A stretch of DNA of 64,000 bases. Origin: Bacillota bacterium (GTDB taxonomy: Bacteria > Bacillota > Clostridia > Lachnospirales > Bianqueaceae). Position numbers and translations under genes: made by a program. The stretch covers positions 48,035 through 112,034 of the forward strand of contig JAFRZE010000068.1 of assembly GCA_017442735.1 (NCBI GenBank), given 5' to 3'. The notes under the pieces are model-generated. The model worked only from the letters and a program-made list of their open reading frames with translations, did not search any database and was not told the DNA's origin. Below, piece by piece: positions 16,357 through 25,502 of the stretch (position 1 is its first letter; each line of letters starts with the position of its first letter).

Positions 16357-17718
16357 CTATCGTGTGATATTTTTGATCCACTTAAACCGGTTGACCTTGA
16401 CCAGCGCGACGAAACACTTCAGGATCTGGTCACATTTCAGGCAGGCGAAAACCACCCAGACCGGCGCGTGCAGCACGAACGCGGACAAGAAGCCCAGCGG
16501 GAGCACGACAAAGCAGACAAAGATCGTATCATTCACGAAAACAAAGTGCGTCAGCCCGCCAGCGCGGACGATACCGGTCAGCGAGGACATCTGATAAGCG
16601 GTCCCGATCACCATGATCGTCAGCACCAGGATCAGTTGATCGACGATCGACGCCGTTTCCGGCGAGGCGGTCGGATACATGAGGGGGATCAACCAGTGGC
16701 TCGCGTACATCAGAACGGCCGTTCCCAGGCCCATCGCCACAAATACCAGCTGCAGGGTCTTCGCGTATTTCTTTACCAGTTCGTAATCGCCGCTTCCCAC
16801 CGTCTTTCCGATAATGATCGCCGTCGCGGAGGCCACGCCGTACACGCCGACAGACACGATCTGGAACATATTGTTGGAGATGCTGATGGCGGAGATCGCG
16901 CTCTGTCCGAGACGGCCGATGATCGCACCCTGACCTGTCATGTTGATGCCCCAGACAGCGGCCCCGGCAAAGATCGGGATCCCATAGCGGATATAGTCTT
17001 TCAGCAGCACCTTCGAATGGCGTGCGAAGTCAGAGAGCCTGAGACCCAGCTTCTTATCGCGGAATTTGACGTAGTAGAGCATGATCCCCGTCTCCGCCAC
17101 GCGCGCCGCCAGTGTCGCCACCGCCGCGCCGCGCACGCCCATCTGCGGAAAGCCCAGATGGCCGAAGATCAGCAGATAGTTAAGGACCACATTGATGATC
17201 AGCGTGCTGATGGATGTATAGAGCGCGATGCCCACGGTCTCTACCGACTTCAGAGAGGTCATCAGAAGTTCAGTCACCACATAGAAGAGGTAGGACCAGG
17301 CAACGATCCGGATATACCGTCCCGCTTCCGCCGCGACCACGGGATCATCGGTATACAGGCCCATCAACCGGATCGGGAAGAAAAACGCCGCGATAAAGAA
17401 AAGAAGGCCCGTGACCGCCGCGAATCTTGCCGTGATCGCCAGGATCGTTTTGATACTGTCCGTATCCTTCTTGCCCCAGTACTGCGTCGCGATCACGAGC
17501 GCGGCCGTCATAAACCCGTGGATGAACTGCTGCAGCATCGTCATCCACTGATTGGCCATATAAACGCCGGAAAGAGCCAGATCCCCGACTCTTCCCACCA
17601 TGATATTGTCGGCCAGCCCCACCGCGAATGTCAGGATACTCTGTCCCGCCATCGGCAGCGCCAGCAAAAACAGTTTTTTATAAAATTCTTTATCTCTTAC
17701 GAGCCAGTCCGTTTTCAT
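16357..17718 (-). CDS. MATE family efflux transporter
   Basis: Twelve-helix cation-driven multidrug or metabolite exporter of the MATE family. The 453-residue product starts MKTDWLVRDKEFYKKLFLLALPMAGQ and has the two-fold repeated six-helix layout, including GVRGAAVATLAARV and the helix-7 region GAAVWGINMTGQGAIIG. The start at 17718 is preferred because GGAG lies just before it; a start six codons upstream has no ribosome site. It lies 30 bases after a ROK-family regulator gene, which suggests that the regulator controls it. Substrate unknown. Confidence 0.92.
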   Translation of the reverse strand: MKTDWLVRDKEFYKKLFLLALPMAGQSILTFAVGLADNIMVGRVGDLALSGVYMANQWMTMLQQFIHGFMTAALVIATQYWGKKDTDSIKTILAITARFAAVTGLLFFIAAFFFPIRLMGLYTDDPVVAAEAGRYIRIVAWSYLFYVVTELLMTSLKSVETVGIALYTSISTLIINVVLNYLLIFGHLGFPQMGVRGAAVATLAARVAETGIMLYYVKFRDKKLGLRLSDFARHSKVLLKDYIRYGIPIFAGAAVWGINMTGQGAIIGRLGQSAISAISISNNMFQIVSVGVYGVASATAIIIGKTVGSGDYELVKKYAKTLQLVFVAMGLGTAVLMYASHWLIPLMYPTASPETASIVDQLILVLTIMVIGTAYQMSSLTGIVRAGGLTHFVFVNDTIFVCFVVLPLGFLSAFVLHAPVWVVFACLKCDQILKCFVALVKVNRFKWIKNITR

Positions 17719-17748
17719 GTATCTCCACTTCTTCATCAACCGGACGAT

Positions 17749-18780
17749 TTAGCGGTTGACGATCTCGTATCCCTGCAGCAGCAGTTCCATGCCGTATTCG
17801 ATCAGACCGTTTTCCAGGTCCTGATTGAAAGTTTCCGCGACCGTCAGATGCGGCACGACCTCCTCCGGCAGGAACCGGCGGCATGCTTCCTCCACCGCGG
17901 AAAGATCCAGCGGTACATCCTTTCTTTCATAGAAAACGACATAAGCGGGGTCGACGACCGCGCAGATCGAAGAGATCATCTGCGCCACATAATCCGTCGG
18001 ATCCGCCTTGATCGTCCCGTCATCGAAAACTTTATCCATATTGTTTTCAGGGCTGGACGCGATATAGCGAAGCTCCCCGGCAAAGCCGTGCGCGCCGCGG
18101 ACCAGATGGCCCCGTACGTACAGGCCGCATCCGCATCCACTGCTTCCTACGGACAGACAGGCAAGAGAGACCCGCTCGTCACGGCCGAACATCCGCACAT
18201 AACAGCCGGACGCGGCTGAATTCATATCGTTTTCCACCCGGGCGCTGATCCCGAATTTCTCCTTCAGGTGCTCTTCGATGGGGAAATTCTCCAGTCCGAC
18301 CGGGCTGGCGCCAAAGAGGATCTTTCCCTGTGAAACGCCCCAGGGCAGGCCGATCGAGATCGCCTTGACGGGATATTTCGCGAGATTGTTCTCGATGCAG
18401 CGATCAATGCCTTCCTCCACTGTTTCCTTCAGATTCGTGATCGGGATGTCCTCCTCAAAGGCCCTTTCCCCCAGTGCGTTGATGAGCAGTGATCTCATCG
18501 TCCTGGTATTCGGGAAATAAATGCACTGGACATAGGCGTATTCCGGATTGAGTACATAGGACTGCGCGTGGCGTCCGCCGGTCGTGGGATCAACGCCGCC
18601 GCCCAGGATCTCGCCGCTCTCCGCCATCTCATCCAGGATCCGGCTGACTGTCGGAAAACTCAGTCCTGTTTCACGGGCAACCTTGGTTTTTGTAAAGGTG
18701 CCGGCGCCCTGCAGCATCCGACGAATCAAACTTTCATTAATGTTCTTGACGATCGATTTATTGTATCTGATATCTCCCAT
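17749..18780 (-). CDS. ROK-family transcriptional regulator or sugar kinase
   Basis: Predicted repressor of the NagC/XylR type. Residues about 15-75 form a winged helix-turn-helix (TKTKVARETGLSFPTVSRILDEM), followed by an ASKHA fold, with ENDMNSAASGCY and GVGSSGCGCGLYV-like phosphate loops. The ROK zinc motif CxCGxxGCxE is not evident, which argues for a regulator without kinase activity. GAGGGA precedes the ATG at 18780; a GTG four codons earlier is the alternative. It is divergent from proBA and heads the MATE-glutaredoxin set, its likely targets. Confidence 0.88.
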   Translation of the reverse strand: MGDIRYNKSIVKNINESLIRRMLQGAGTFTKTKVARETGLSFPTVSRILDEMAESGEILGGGVDPTTGGRHAQSYVLNPEYAYVQCIYFPNTRTMRSLLINALGERAFEEDIPITNLKETVEEGIDRCIENNLAKYPVKAISIGLPWGVSQGKILFGASPVGLENFPIEEHLKEKFGISARVENDMNSAASGCYVRMFGRDERVSLACLSVGSSGCGCGLYVRGHLVRGAHGFAGELRYIASSPENNMDKVFDDGTIKADPTDYVAQMISSICAVVDPAYVVFYERKDVPLDLSAVEEACRRFLPEEVVPHLTVAETFNQDLENGLIEYGMELLLQGYEIVNR

Positions 18781-18818
18781 AGTGTCCCTCACGTTTTAAA
18801 AACATCTTTAATAACCGC

Positions 18819-18887
18819 ATTGTAACACACTTTTTCTCATCTGGCAAGACTTCAGTCCTTGCAATCATCGTCTTCTGCTGTTATACT
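18819..18887. promoter_or_regulatory. Back-to-back promoters of the ROK unit (-) and proBA (+)
   Basis: Reverse strand: TTGCCA (18842-18847) and TACAAT (18819-18824), spacer 17. Forward strand: TTGCAA (18859-18864) and TATACT (18882-18887), spacer 17. The two -35 boxes are only 11 bases apart, so the promoters may compete for polymerase. Confidence 0.7.
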
Positions 18888-18922
18888 GTTCAATCATATC
18901 TTTTTTTGTAAAGAGGAACGTT

Positions 18923-19708
18923 ATGCGGATCGTAGTAAAAGTCGGAACCTCCACCCTCGCCCATCCCACCGGGCGGCTCAATATCCGTCACATGGAAGAG
19001 CTGGTCAAAGTCATCAGCGACCTGAAAAACGCCGGACATGAGATCGTACTGGTCTCCAGCGGCGCCATCGGTATGGGCGTCGGCAAACTGATGCTGAAGG
19101 CCCGGCCGGAGGACATGCCCACCAAGCAGGCCGCCGCGGCCGTCGGACAGTGCGAACTGATGGACACCTATGACCGGTATTTTCGCCTCTATGGTCATAC
19201 TGTCGCCCAGATCCTGCTGACCGGCGAGGATCTGGATCATCCCGTCCGCCGGCAGAATTTCCAGAATACGCTCTACCGGCTGCTTGAGCTGGATGCCCTG
19301 CCGATCATCAACGAAAACGACACCGTCGCCACCACCGAGATCGCGGTAGGCGACAACGATACCCTGGCCGCGATCGTCGCGCAGTGCGCCGGCGCGGATC
19401 TCGTGGTCCTGCTCTCCGATATCGAAGGCCTGTATACCGCCGATCCGCACAAGGATCCCTCTGCCAGCCTGATCCCTCGAGTCGATAAGATCACGCCCGA
19501 GCTCGAAGCGCTTGCTTCCGGCAAAGGCTCCTCTCTCGGGACCGGCGGCATGAAAACCAAGCTAAACGCCGCCCGCATCGTCACAAAGGCCGGCGCGGAT
19601 CTGGTCATCACCAACGGCGCCCACCCGGAAAACCTGTACGGCATTATCGAAAACACGGCCGGCGCCGCCGGCACCCGCTTCACCGCCAGAGCTTCCAAGG
19701 AGGAATAA
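18923..19708 (+). CDS. proB: Glutamate 5-kinase
   Basis: First step of proline synthesis: phosphorylates glutamate to gamma-glutamyl phosphate in the cytoplasm. The 261-residue product begins MRIVVKVGTSTLAHPTGRLN, with VLVSSGAIGMGV, INENDTVATTEI and GTGGMKTKLNAARI, all amino-acid-kinase landmarks. It lacks the C-terminal PUA domain of the longer E. coli enzyme, a common short form. AGAGGAACG precedes the ATG. It is separated from proA by three bases; the intermediate is labile, so paired expression is expected. Confidence 0.96.
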   Translation: MRIVVKVGTSTLAHPTGRLNIRHMEELVKVISDLKNAGHEIVLVSSGAIGMGVGKLMLKARPEDMPTKQAAAAVGQCELMDTYDRYFRLYGHTVAQILLTGEDLDHPVRRQNFQNTLYRLLELDALPIINENDTVATTEIAVGDNDTLAAIVAQCAGADLVVLLSDIEGLYTADPHKDPSASLIPRVDKITPELEALASGKGSSLGTGGMKTKLNAARIVTKAGADLVITNGAHPENLYGIIENTAGAAGTRFTARASKEE

Positions 19709-19711
19709 AGG

Positions 19712-20983
19712 ATGAGAACCACACAGGAACTTTTATTGCTCGCGAAGGCTGCTTCCCGTAAGGGCGGCCTGTATACCACCGAACAGAAGAACGCCGCGCT
19801 TTATCTGGCGGCGGATGCGCTGATCGAAGAGACCAAACCCATCCTGGCTGCCAACGATCTCGACATGGTGCAGGCGGAAGGCCGGATCTCTCAGGTCATG
19901 CTCGACCGGCTGATGCTGAATGAGAGCCGGATCCAGGGTATGGCGGAAGGTATCCGCCAGGTCGCCGCGCTTCCTGATCCGGTCGGCCGTGTCCTTTCGG
20001 AAAAAACCTGCATGGAAGGATCCGCTAAAGGCCTTCAGATCAAAAAGGTCACCGTCCCTATGGGCGTCATCTCCATCATCTATGAGAGCCGTCCGAATGT
20101 CACCTCAGACGCCGCGGCTCTTGCCATCAAAGCCGGCTCCGCCTGCGTCCTTAGAAGCGGAAAGGATGCCTGGCGAAGCGCGAAGGCCATCGTGACTGCC
20201 ATGCAGAAAGGTCTGGAAAAAGCGGGCCTCGATCCGGATCTGATCCAGCTTGTCGAGGATGTCAGCCGGCAAAGCGCTGTGGATCTCATGCGGGCCAGAG
20301 GCCTGGTGGATCTTCTGATCCCCCGCGGGGGCAAAGGACTCATCCAAACCTGTGTCGAACAGTCCATCGTTCCCTGCATCGAGACCGGTACCGGCATCTG
20401 CCACGTCTATGTAGACAAAGCCGCTGACCTGAAAAAAGCCCTGGAAATCGTCGACAACGCCAAAACGAGCCGTCCCAGCGTATGCAACGCGGAAGAGGTT
20501 CTGCTGGTACATGAAGGTGTCGCCGAAGCTTTCCTTCCCGTTCTGAAAACACGCCTGGTGGATGACCGCATGGTCTACGGCAAACCGCCGGTGGAGCTTC
20601 GTCTGGATGATGCCGCCGCCCGGATCATCCCCGGAACGCCTGCCGGTCCGGAGGACTTCGACACCGAATTCCTGGACTATATCCTGGCAGTCAAAGTCGT
20701 CCCGTCTGTTCAGGCGGCCGTCGATCACATCCAGGAGCATTCCACCCATCATTCCGACGCCATCGTTACTGAAGACCCTGCGGCAGCCGCCACTTTCACC
20801 GCTCAGGTCGACAGCGCGGCCGTCTATCTTAACTGCTCGACCCGTTTCACCGACGGCGGCGAGTTCGGTCTCGGATGCGAGATGGGCATCAGCACCCAGA
20901 AACTCCACGCGCGCGGTCCCATGGGGCTTGAGGAGCTCTGTTCCTACAAATATATCGTGACCGGCGACGGCCAGATCCGATAA
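19712..20983 (+). CDS. proA: Gamma-glutamyl phosphate reductase
   Basis: Second step of proline synthesis: NADPH-dependent reduction of gamma-glutamyl phosphate to the semialdehyde. The 423-residue product has the aldehyde-dehydrogenase fold with [22 protein letters not shown], the [10 protein letters not shown] nucleotide segment, the catalytic Cys in [13 protein letters not shown], and [16 protein letters not shown] near the end. AGGAATAAAGG precedes the ATG. It forms the proBA operon and is followed by a long perfect hairpin. Confidence 0.96.
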   Translation: MRTTQELLLLAKAASRKGGLYTTEQKNAALYLAADALIEETKPILAANDLDMVQAEGRISQVMLDRLMLNESRIQGMAEGIRQVAALPDPVGRVLSEKTCMEGSAKGLQIKKVTVPMGVISIIYESRPNVTSDAAALAIKAGSACVLRSGKDAWRSAKAIVTAMQKGLEKAGLDPDLIQLVEDVSRQSAVDLMRARGLVDLLIPRGGKGLIQTCVEQSIVPCIETGTGICHVYVDKAADLKKALEIVDNAKTSRPSVCNAEEVLLVHEGVAEAFLPVLKTRLVDDRMVYGKPPVELRLDDAAARIIPGTPAGPEDFDTEFLDYILAVKVVPSVQAAVDHIQEHSTHHSDAIVTEDPAAAATFTAQVDSAAVYLNCSTRFTDGGEFGLGCEMGISTQKLHARGPMGLEELCSYKYIVTGDGQIR

Positions 20984-21014
20984 ATATCGAGGGATGTATT
21001 TCCCGTATACGCAT

Positions 21015-21056
21015 AATACCCTTTTCAAGGGGTTATCTCCCCTTGAAAAGGGTATT
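21015..21056 (+). terminator. Terminator after proBA
   Basis: An 18-bp perfect inverted repeat (AATACCCTTTTCAAGGGG with its complement) around a 6-base loop, followed by GTTTTG. It lies between converging proA and the GH3 gene and can serve both. Confidence 0.88.
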
Positions 21057-21081
21057 GTTTTGTATAGGTATGATCGTGCGC

Positions 21082-22434
21082 TTATTCTACGACCAGGATC
21101 CCCATCGAAACCTTCATCCGAAGGATCCGATAGACCGATTCGTCGAGTCTTTCTTCGCTGATCCTGCCGTCCTGCACCGCCGCGAGCACCGCTTCATACT
21201 GCAGTTTATAATCGGAAGAGATCAGCATATCGTTTCCGGCGAGCACCGCCATCACGGCGACATCTTCGTCGGAATATTTTTTTACGCCTTCCATTCCCAG
21301 GTCGTCTGTGAGGATGACGCCCTCAAATCCCAGCTCCTCGCGCAGGATCCGGTGCACCTCCGGCGAGATCGAGGCGGGATTGTCCGGATCGAAACAATTC
21401 ACGATATTGTGGCTGACCATCACGGTCTCGGCCCCTTGCGCGATACCGGCCATAAACGGCTTGAAATCCGCCTCATAGAATGTTTCCGCCGGCCGCTCGT
21501 CGACCACCAGATCCGTATGGGTGTCCTTGTTGTTGCCGTAGCCCGGGAAATGCTTCAGACTGCAGGCCATATGATACTCTTTCATTGAACTGACGACCTT
21601 GGCGATATAATCCGCTGCCGTATCCGGATCGCCGGAGAAGGAACGATAGTAGATAAAGTCAGACACGTCGCTGGAAAGATCACAGACCGGATAGAGGTTC
21701 ATGTTCAGGTGCAGACCGCTGAGAAGTTCACACCGCTCATATATCTCGGAAATCACCGTTTCGCTTCCAAACCAGTCATACGCGTTTCTGGGTACCAGGA
21801 AAGCCAAATCGCGGAAATAAGTGCTCACGCGAACAACGTCGCCGCCTTCTTCATCGACAGAAAGAAGCAGCGGAATCGAAGAAGCCGCCTGGACCGCGTC
21901 CAGCTTTTCAATGATCACGGTTTCCGAATCCACCTTGAAATCCGGCCGGAACAGGACAAAGCCGCCCAGATGATAGGTCCGGACATCCTCTTCCGCGGCC
22001 GCGGAGCTTTCCGGGCCGTCTTCCTTGGCACCGGGGAAGCGGGCCAGGAACATCTGACCGACCTTCTCTTCGATGGACATTTCCGCGATCATCGCGCGGA
22101 TCGCCGCTTCCTGCTCGGGCGTGATCTCGGCGAGGCCGCTGCCCTCATAGGGATTGCCGCCGAAAAGCCCGTAACCGAAGAGTTCGACTTCTTCCGCCGG
22201 CTCCTCTTCCGAAGATTCTGCGGCGCCCTCGTTTTGTCCGGCGGCTTCCGCCTCTTCCTGTGAGGATTCGGCATCGGTCGTCTGATCCTCCGCCGTGGTC
22301 GCCTCTTCCGAAGCCTGGACGGTCGACTGTGTTTGTCCGTCCGAGGATGCCGCGCTCTCCGGCGTTTTCCCGCAGCCGGCCATCGTCAGGCTGATCAGGG
22401 CTATGATAAGAAACAGCGTAATATATTTTCTCAT
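21082..22434 (-). CDS. GH3-family beta-N-acetylhexosaminidase-like lipoprotein
   Basis: Predicted secreted, membrane-anchored glycoside hydrolase family 3 enzyme (NagZ/BglX-like N-domain), probably acting on cell-wall or dietary glycans. The N-terminus MRKYITLFLIIALISLTMAGCG is a lipoprotein signal with lipobox TMAGC. An acidic Ser/Glu linker spans about 25-95. The catalytic domain (about 100-450) shows GQMFLARF, LLLSVDEEGGDVVR, LKHFPGYGNNKDTHTD (KHFPG..TH is the family signature), and ILTDDLGMEGV with the nucleophile Asp. Start 22434 is chosen for the signal peptide; a start 19 codons upstream overlaps the ACP gene. No strong ribosome site is visible at either start. Confidence 0.88.
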   Translation of the reverse strand: MRKYITLFLIIALISLTMAGCGKTPESAASSDGQTQSTVQASEEATTAEDQTTDAESSQEEAEAAGQNEGAAESSEEEPAEEVELFGYGLFGGNPYEGSGLAEITPEQEAAIRAMIAEMSIEEKVGQMFLARFPGAKEDGPESSAAAEEDVRTYHLGGFVLFRPDFKVDSETVIIEKLDAVQAASSIPLLLSVDEEGGDVVRVSTYFRDLAFLVPRNAYDWFGSETVISEIYERCELLSGLHLNMNLYPVCDLSSDVSDFIYYRSFSGDPDTAADYIAKVVSSMKEYHMACSLKHFPGYGNNKDTHTDLVVDERPAETFYEADFKPFMAGIAQGAETVMVSHNIVNCFDPDNPASISPEVHRILREELGFEGVILTDDLGMEGVKKYSDEDVAVMAVLAGNDMLISSDYKLQYEAVLAAVQDGRISEERLDESVYRILRMKVSMGILVVE

Positions 22435-22462
22435 AAAAACTGCCGGCCTTTTGCAGCCGGCA
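22435..22462 (-). terminator. Terminator after acyl carrier protein gene
   Basis: On the reverse strand TGCCGGC and GCCGGCA form a 7-bp stem followed by GTTTTT. It ends directly against the ATG of the GH3 gene, so it could attenuate or occlude translation of that gene. Confidence 0.7.
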
Positions 22463-22474
22463 ATTTCATTTTTC

Positions 22475-22717
22475 TTATTCATCATCTTCATCGATTCCGG
22501 TTTTTTCCTTGATGATGTCGATCAGGTCACCGACGGTCTGCGGTGCCGCTTCCAGGTCGATCGAGATTCCGAAAATATCTTCACAGTCCATCGCCAGGTC
22601 TGCCAGGTCCAGGGAATCCAGTCCGGATTCGATCAGGTTTGTGTCTCTGGTCAGTTCGATGTCGTCCAGAAGTCCGCGCTCATCGAGGATATTTTTGATC
22701 TGCTCTAAAATGGTCAT
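22475..22717 (-). CDS. acpP: Acyl carrier protein
   Basis: Carrier of acyl chains on a 4'-phosphopantetheine arm. The 80-residue acidic product contains ESGLDSLDLADLAMDCEDIF, where the Ser of DSLD is the attachment site, and three to four amphipathic helices. TAAGGAGG precedes the ATG at 22717; the longer frame has no site. It stands alone rather than in a fab cluster and lies next to asd, so it could serve a specialised pathway as well as fatty acid synthesis. Confidence 0.92.
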   Translation of the reverse strand: MTILEQIKNILDERGLLDDIELTRDTNLIESGLDSLDLADLAMDCEDIFGISIDLEAAPQTVGDLIDIIKEKTGIDEDDE

Positions 22718-22756
22718 GATAACCTCCTTATGTGACAGCTTTCTTTGATGTTTCCC

Positions 22757-22785
22757 AGTATATGCCGACTTCTTGTATGTGTCAA
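22757..22785 (-). promoter_or_regulatory. Promoter of acpP
   Basis: On the reverse strand TTGACA (22780-22785) and TATACT (22757-22762) with a 17-base spacer. Confidence 0.75.
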
Positions 22786-22806
22786 CCTTTTTGTTTGTTT
22801 TTTCAA

Positions 22807-22835
22807 TTGACATGACCCCCCATGTATGATATCAT
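22807..22835 (+). promoter_or_regulatory. Promoter of asd
   Basis: TTGACA (22807-22812) and TATCAT (22830-22835), spacer 17. Transcription would start near 22842, after an upstream in-frame ATG at 22822, which supports the TTG start at 22870. Confidence 0.75.
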
Positions 22836-22869
22836 GCGGCTAATTCTTTATTTGGAAAGGAGATTTGCA

Positions 22870-23979
22870 TTGAAAAGTTATCGTGTAGGCATTCTTGGCG
22901 CGACCGGAATGGTCGGTCAGCGCTTCGCGACTTTGCTCGAGAACCATCCGTGGTTCCATGTGACGGCTCTGGCCGCTTCCGCTTCGAGCGCAGGAAAAAC
23001 ATACCGTGAAGCAGCGGGGAACCGCTGGGCGATGCAGACCCCCATGCCCGAATCTATGGCTGACATGATCGTAATGGACGCTTCCCATATCGATGAGATC
23101 GCGCCGCTGGTCGACTTTGTCTTCTGCGCGGTCGCTATGAAAAACGAAGAGATCCTGGCCCTCGAGCAGGCCTATGCCAAGGCTGAGATCCCGGTCATCT
23201 CCAACAACAAAACACACCGCGGCTTTGACGACGTCCCGATGGTCGTTCCGGAGCTGAACGCGGATCATGTAGACGTCATTCCTACCCAGAGAAAACGTCT
23301 CGGAACGAAAAAAGGCTTTGTCGCCGTAAAATCCAACTGCTCCATCCAGAGCTATGTGCCCACCCTGACTCCCCTGAAGGACAAATACGGTCTGACCAAG
23401 GTCCTCGCCTGCACCTATCAGGCGATCTCCGGCGCCGGCAAGACCTTCGAGCGCTGGCCGGAAATGATCGACAACGTCATTCCGTATATCGGCGGAGAGG
23501 AAGAGAAGAGCGAAAAAGAGCCTCTGAAGATCTGGGGCAAAGTCGTGGACGGACATATCGTCAATGATGATAAGGTTGCCATCACTGTCCAGTGCCTGCG
23601 CGTACCGGTGAGCGACGGTCATATGGCCGCTGTGTTCGCCAGCTTCGATAAGAAACCCTCCATCGAAGAGATCAAAAAGGAATGGGCGGCTTACGCCGGC
23701 CCGATGCTGGAAGTACCGGGCAAAGGCCTGGTTCCGATGAGCGAAGCGCTTCCTTCCGCACCGAAGCAGTTCATCTACTATTTCGAAGAACCGGATCGTC
23801 CGCAGACCCGTCTCGACCGGAATCTGGAAAACGGCATGGCCGTGTCCGCCGGTCGTCTGAGAGAAGATTCCCAGTATGACATCAAATTTGTCTGCCTGTC
23901 CCACAACACCCTGCGCGGCGCAGCCGGCGGCGGCGTGGAACTGGCCGAGCTTCTGGCTGTCAAAGGCTATCTGGATTAA
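22870..23979 (+). CDS. asd: Aspartate-semialdehyde dehydrogenase, TTG start
   Basis: NADP-dependent enzyme that makes aspartate semialdehyde for lysine, threonine, methionine and cell-wall diaminopimelate. The 369-residue product begins LKSYRVGILGATGMVGQRF (Rossmann loop GATGMVG), has the catalytic Cys in VKSNCSIQSYVPTL and a following CTYQAISGAGKTF segment, and carries the EEEKSEKEPLKIWGK insert of the archaeal/fungal-type subfamily. The TTG start is chosen because AAAGGAG sits seven bases upstream and the mapped promoter excludes the earlier ATG. A terminator follows. Confidence 0.94.
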   Translation: MKSYRVGILGATGMVGQRFATLLENHPWFHVTALAASASSAGKTYREAAGNRWAMQTPMPESMADMIVMDASHIDEIAPLVDFVFCAVAMKNEEILALEQAYAKAEIPVISNNKTHRGFDDVPMVVPELNADHVDVIPTQRKRLGTKKGFVAVKSNCSIQSYVPTLTPLKDKYGLTKVLACTYQAISGAGKTFERWPEMIDNVIPYIGGEEEKSEKEPLKIWGKVVDGHIVNDDKVAITVQCLRVPVSDGHMAAVFASFDKKPSIEEIKKEWAAYAGPMLEVPGKGLVPMSEALPSAPKQFIYYFEEPDRPQTRLDRNLENGMAVSAGRLREDSQYDIKFVCLSHNTLRGAAGGGVELAELLAVKGYLD

Positions 23980-24005
23980 GTCATTTTGTATGCACTTTTA
24001 AAATC

Positions 24006-24033
24006 AACCACCCGCTGGTCGGGTGGTTTTTTT
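24006..24033 (+). terminator. Terminator after asd
   Basis: AACCACCCG and CGGGTGGTT form a 9-bp stem with a 5-base loop, followed by seven T. Confidence 0.9.
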
Positions 24034-24096
24034 GCGGGACAGCCCTTTGTTCGTCGCAGTACACGTCAAACCTGTAATGACAACGGATAACCACGC

Positions 24097-24354
24097 TTCT
24101 GAGAGTCTTTTGGGGCGTTTAGCTTTTCTTCTCGTTCCTCCGCCCAGAATTTCCTGCGATTTCTGGAGTGTTTATCAACTTGACAAGTTATCTTATCCAA
24201 GGATTGGAAGAGATAGCTCGTCAAATTGATACGCCGCCCAAAAACCTCAAAAAGCTCTGGGCGGCGCGGCTTAAAAAAGGCATATCTTCTCCAATGGGTT
24301 GGGGCACATATAGATAAAAATGACTATCCGCCCCAAAGAGTTGGGGCGGATAAG
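24097..24354 (+). repeat. Structured intergenic element, copy A
   Basis: A 258-bp noncoding element between converging asd and lepB, related to copy B at 32395-32714 in the opposite orientation. It begins TCTGAGAGTCTTTTGGGGCG and ends with the hairpin CCGCCCCAA-AGAG-TTGGGGCGG. Internally a long stem pairs ATCAACTTGACAAGTTATCTT (about 24176-24197) with its imperfect complement around 24210-24230, and GCCGCCCA/TGGGCGGC encloses a 17-base loop. The ends are imperfect inverted repeats of each other (CTTTTGGGGCG type). No convincing reading frame is present. It looks like a MITE-like or structured-RNA repeat; I do not recognise a named family. Confidence 0.72.
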
Positions 24355-24388
24355 AAAATGCATAAGAATAAGCCATCCTCTATTCGTT

Positions 24389-24988
24389 TCATTTTGTCTG
24401 ATCACTGTAATTGATTTTTCTGACTTCGGGATAATAGATCAGGTAAGCTTTGCCGAGGATCTTCTCCCTGGCTACATAGGTGTGATTCAGGTATCGGCTG
24501 TCCTGGGAATTATTGCGGTTGTCGCCCAGGAAGAAATAATATCCTTCCGGCACCTCATAGGGACCGAAGTCCATCTCCCACGGCGTTTCCGCCAGATACG
24601 GTTCCTCCAGCGCTGTCCCGTTCACATATGTCACGCCTGCTTTGATCTCGACCGTATCCCCGGGCAGACCGATCACACGTTTCACATAGATCTCATCTTC
24701 CCTGTCCGGATTGTTGAAGAAGATCACGTCTCCCCGCTCCGGTCCGTGGAACCAGTAATCCACACGAAGACCCAGCACCCGGTCCCCGGTATGGATCGTG
24801 TTGGACATGGATCCACTGGTCACCTGTGCATTCACAATGATGAAACGATTAAGAAGCAGTGCCGCCCCGATCGCCACTGCTATGATCAGGATCCAGCTGA
24901 AGAATTCTTTTCCCGCGGATCCTTCGGTCTGTTCGTGCTGATCTTCCAGCGATTCCCGAACGACCTTAGCTAAATTTTTATCTTCCAT
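24389..24988 (-). CDS. lepB: Signal peptidase I
   Basis: Membrane serine protease that removes signal peptides from exported proteins. A charged cytoplasmic N-terminus is followed by one membrane helix (about residues 29-48). The catalytic Ser is in QVTSGSMSNTI and the Lys in YVKRVIGLPGDTVEI; GDNRNNSQDSR is the conserved box E. Length 199 fits Gram-positive type I enzymes. A GGTGAGCAGG site precedes the ATG. A reverse-strand TATAAT (25048-25053) upstream is a possible -10 box. Confidence 0.95.
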   Translation of the reverse strand: MEDKNLAKVVRESLEDQHEQTEGSAGKEFFSWILIIAVAIGAALLLNRFIIVNAQVTSGSMSNTIHTGDRVLGLRVDYWFHGPERGDVIFFNNPDREDEIYVKRVIGLPGDTVEIKAGVTYVNGTALEEPYLAETPWEMDFGPYEVPEGYYFFLGDNRNNSQDSRYLNHTYVAREKILGKAYLIYYPEVRKINYSDQTK

Positions 24989-25094
24989 AGCCTGCTCACC
25001 CTCTTCTTATATCTCTGTAGGCTACTTATTTCTATAGAGTATCTTTGATTATAGCATATGAGATCGAAAAAAAAAGGGGGTGAAAAAACTTTTT

Positions 25095-25496
25095 TTACAA
25101 CATTTTTTTTATCATTTCCACGACTTTCACGTCCGCCGGCAGCCACCTTACCGACCGAAGTTCACTCGCTTTCAGCCACCTGGCGTCCTCGTGTTCCAGG
25201 AGTGTCATATGGCCCTCTTGCATTTGGCACAAAAAGCAGTCCATGGACAGATGAAAAGCCGGATAATCATGTTCGACAGTCAAAAGAAACTGATCCACAT
25301 CGATACGGATATTCAGTTCTTCCCGGATCTCCCGGACAAGCGCCTCTTCCGGTGTTTCGCCTGCTTCAAGTTTCCCTCCGGGGAATTCCCACCAGTCCTT
25401 ATAATCGCCGTACCCCCGCTCGGTCGCGAAGATGACTTTTTCTCCCTGCTCGTTCTCTGACATAATAACGGCAGCCGCCACTTTGATCGTTTTCAT
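25095..25496 (-). CDS. Nudix hydrolase, MutT/NudG-like
   Basis: Cytoplasmic pyrophosphohydrolase, probably cleaning damaged or modified nucleotides (8-oxo-dGTP or CTP-type). The Nudix box is complete: GGKLEAGETPEEALVREIREEL. The 133-residue length and WWEFPGGKLEAGE opening match the MutT/NudG group. It lies seven bases after the stop of the DUF3795-type gene, in the same orientation. Exact substrate cannot be told. Confidence 0.92.
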   Translation of the reverse strand: MKTIKVAAAVIMSENEQGEKVIFATERGYGDYKDWWEFPGGKLEAGETPEEALVREIREELNIRIDVDQFLLTVEHDYPAFHLSMDCFLCQMQEGHMTLLEHEDARWLKASELRSVRWLPADVKVVEMIKKML

Positions 25497-25502
25497 TTCC
25501 TG

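Noticed and set aside
15970..18219. Long forward-strand open frame (749 codons) opposite the glutaredoxin, MATE and ROK genes
   Set aside because: Its translation is His/Arg/Asp-rich with no domain, while the opposite strand encodes three clear families with ribosome sites.
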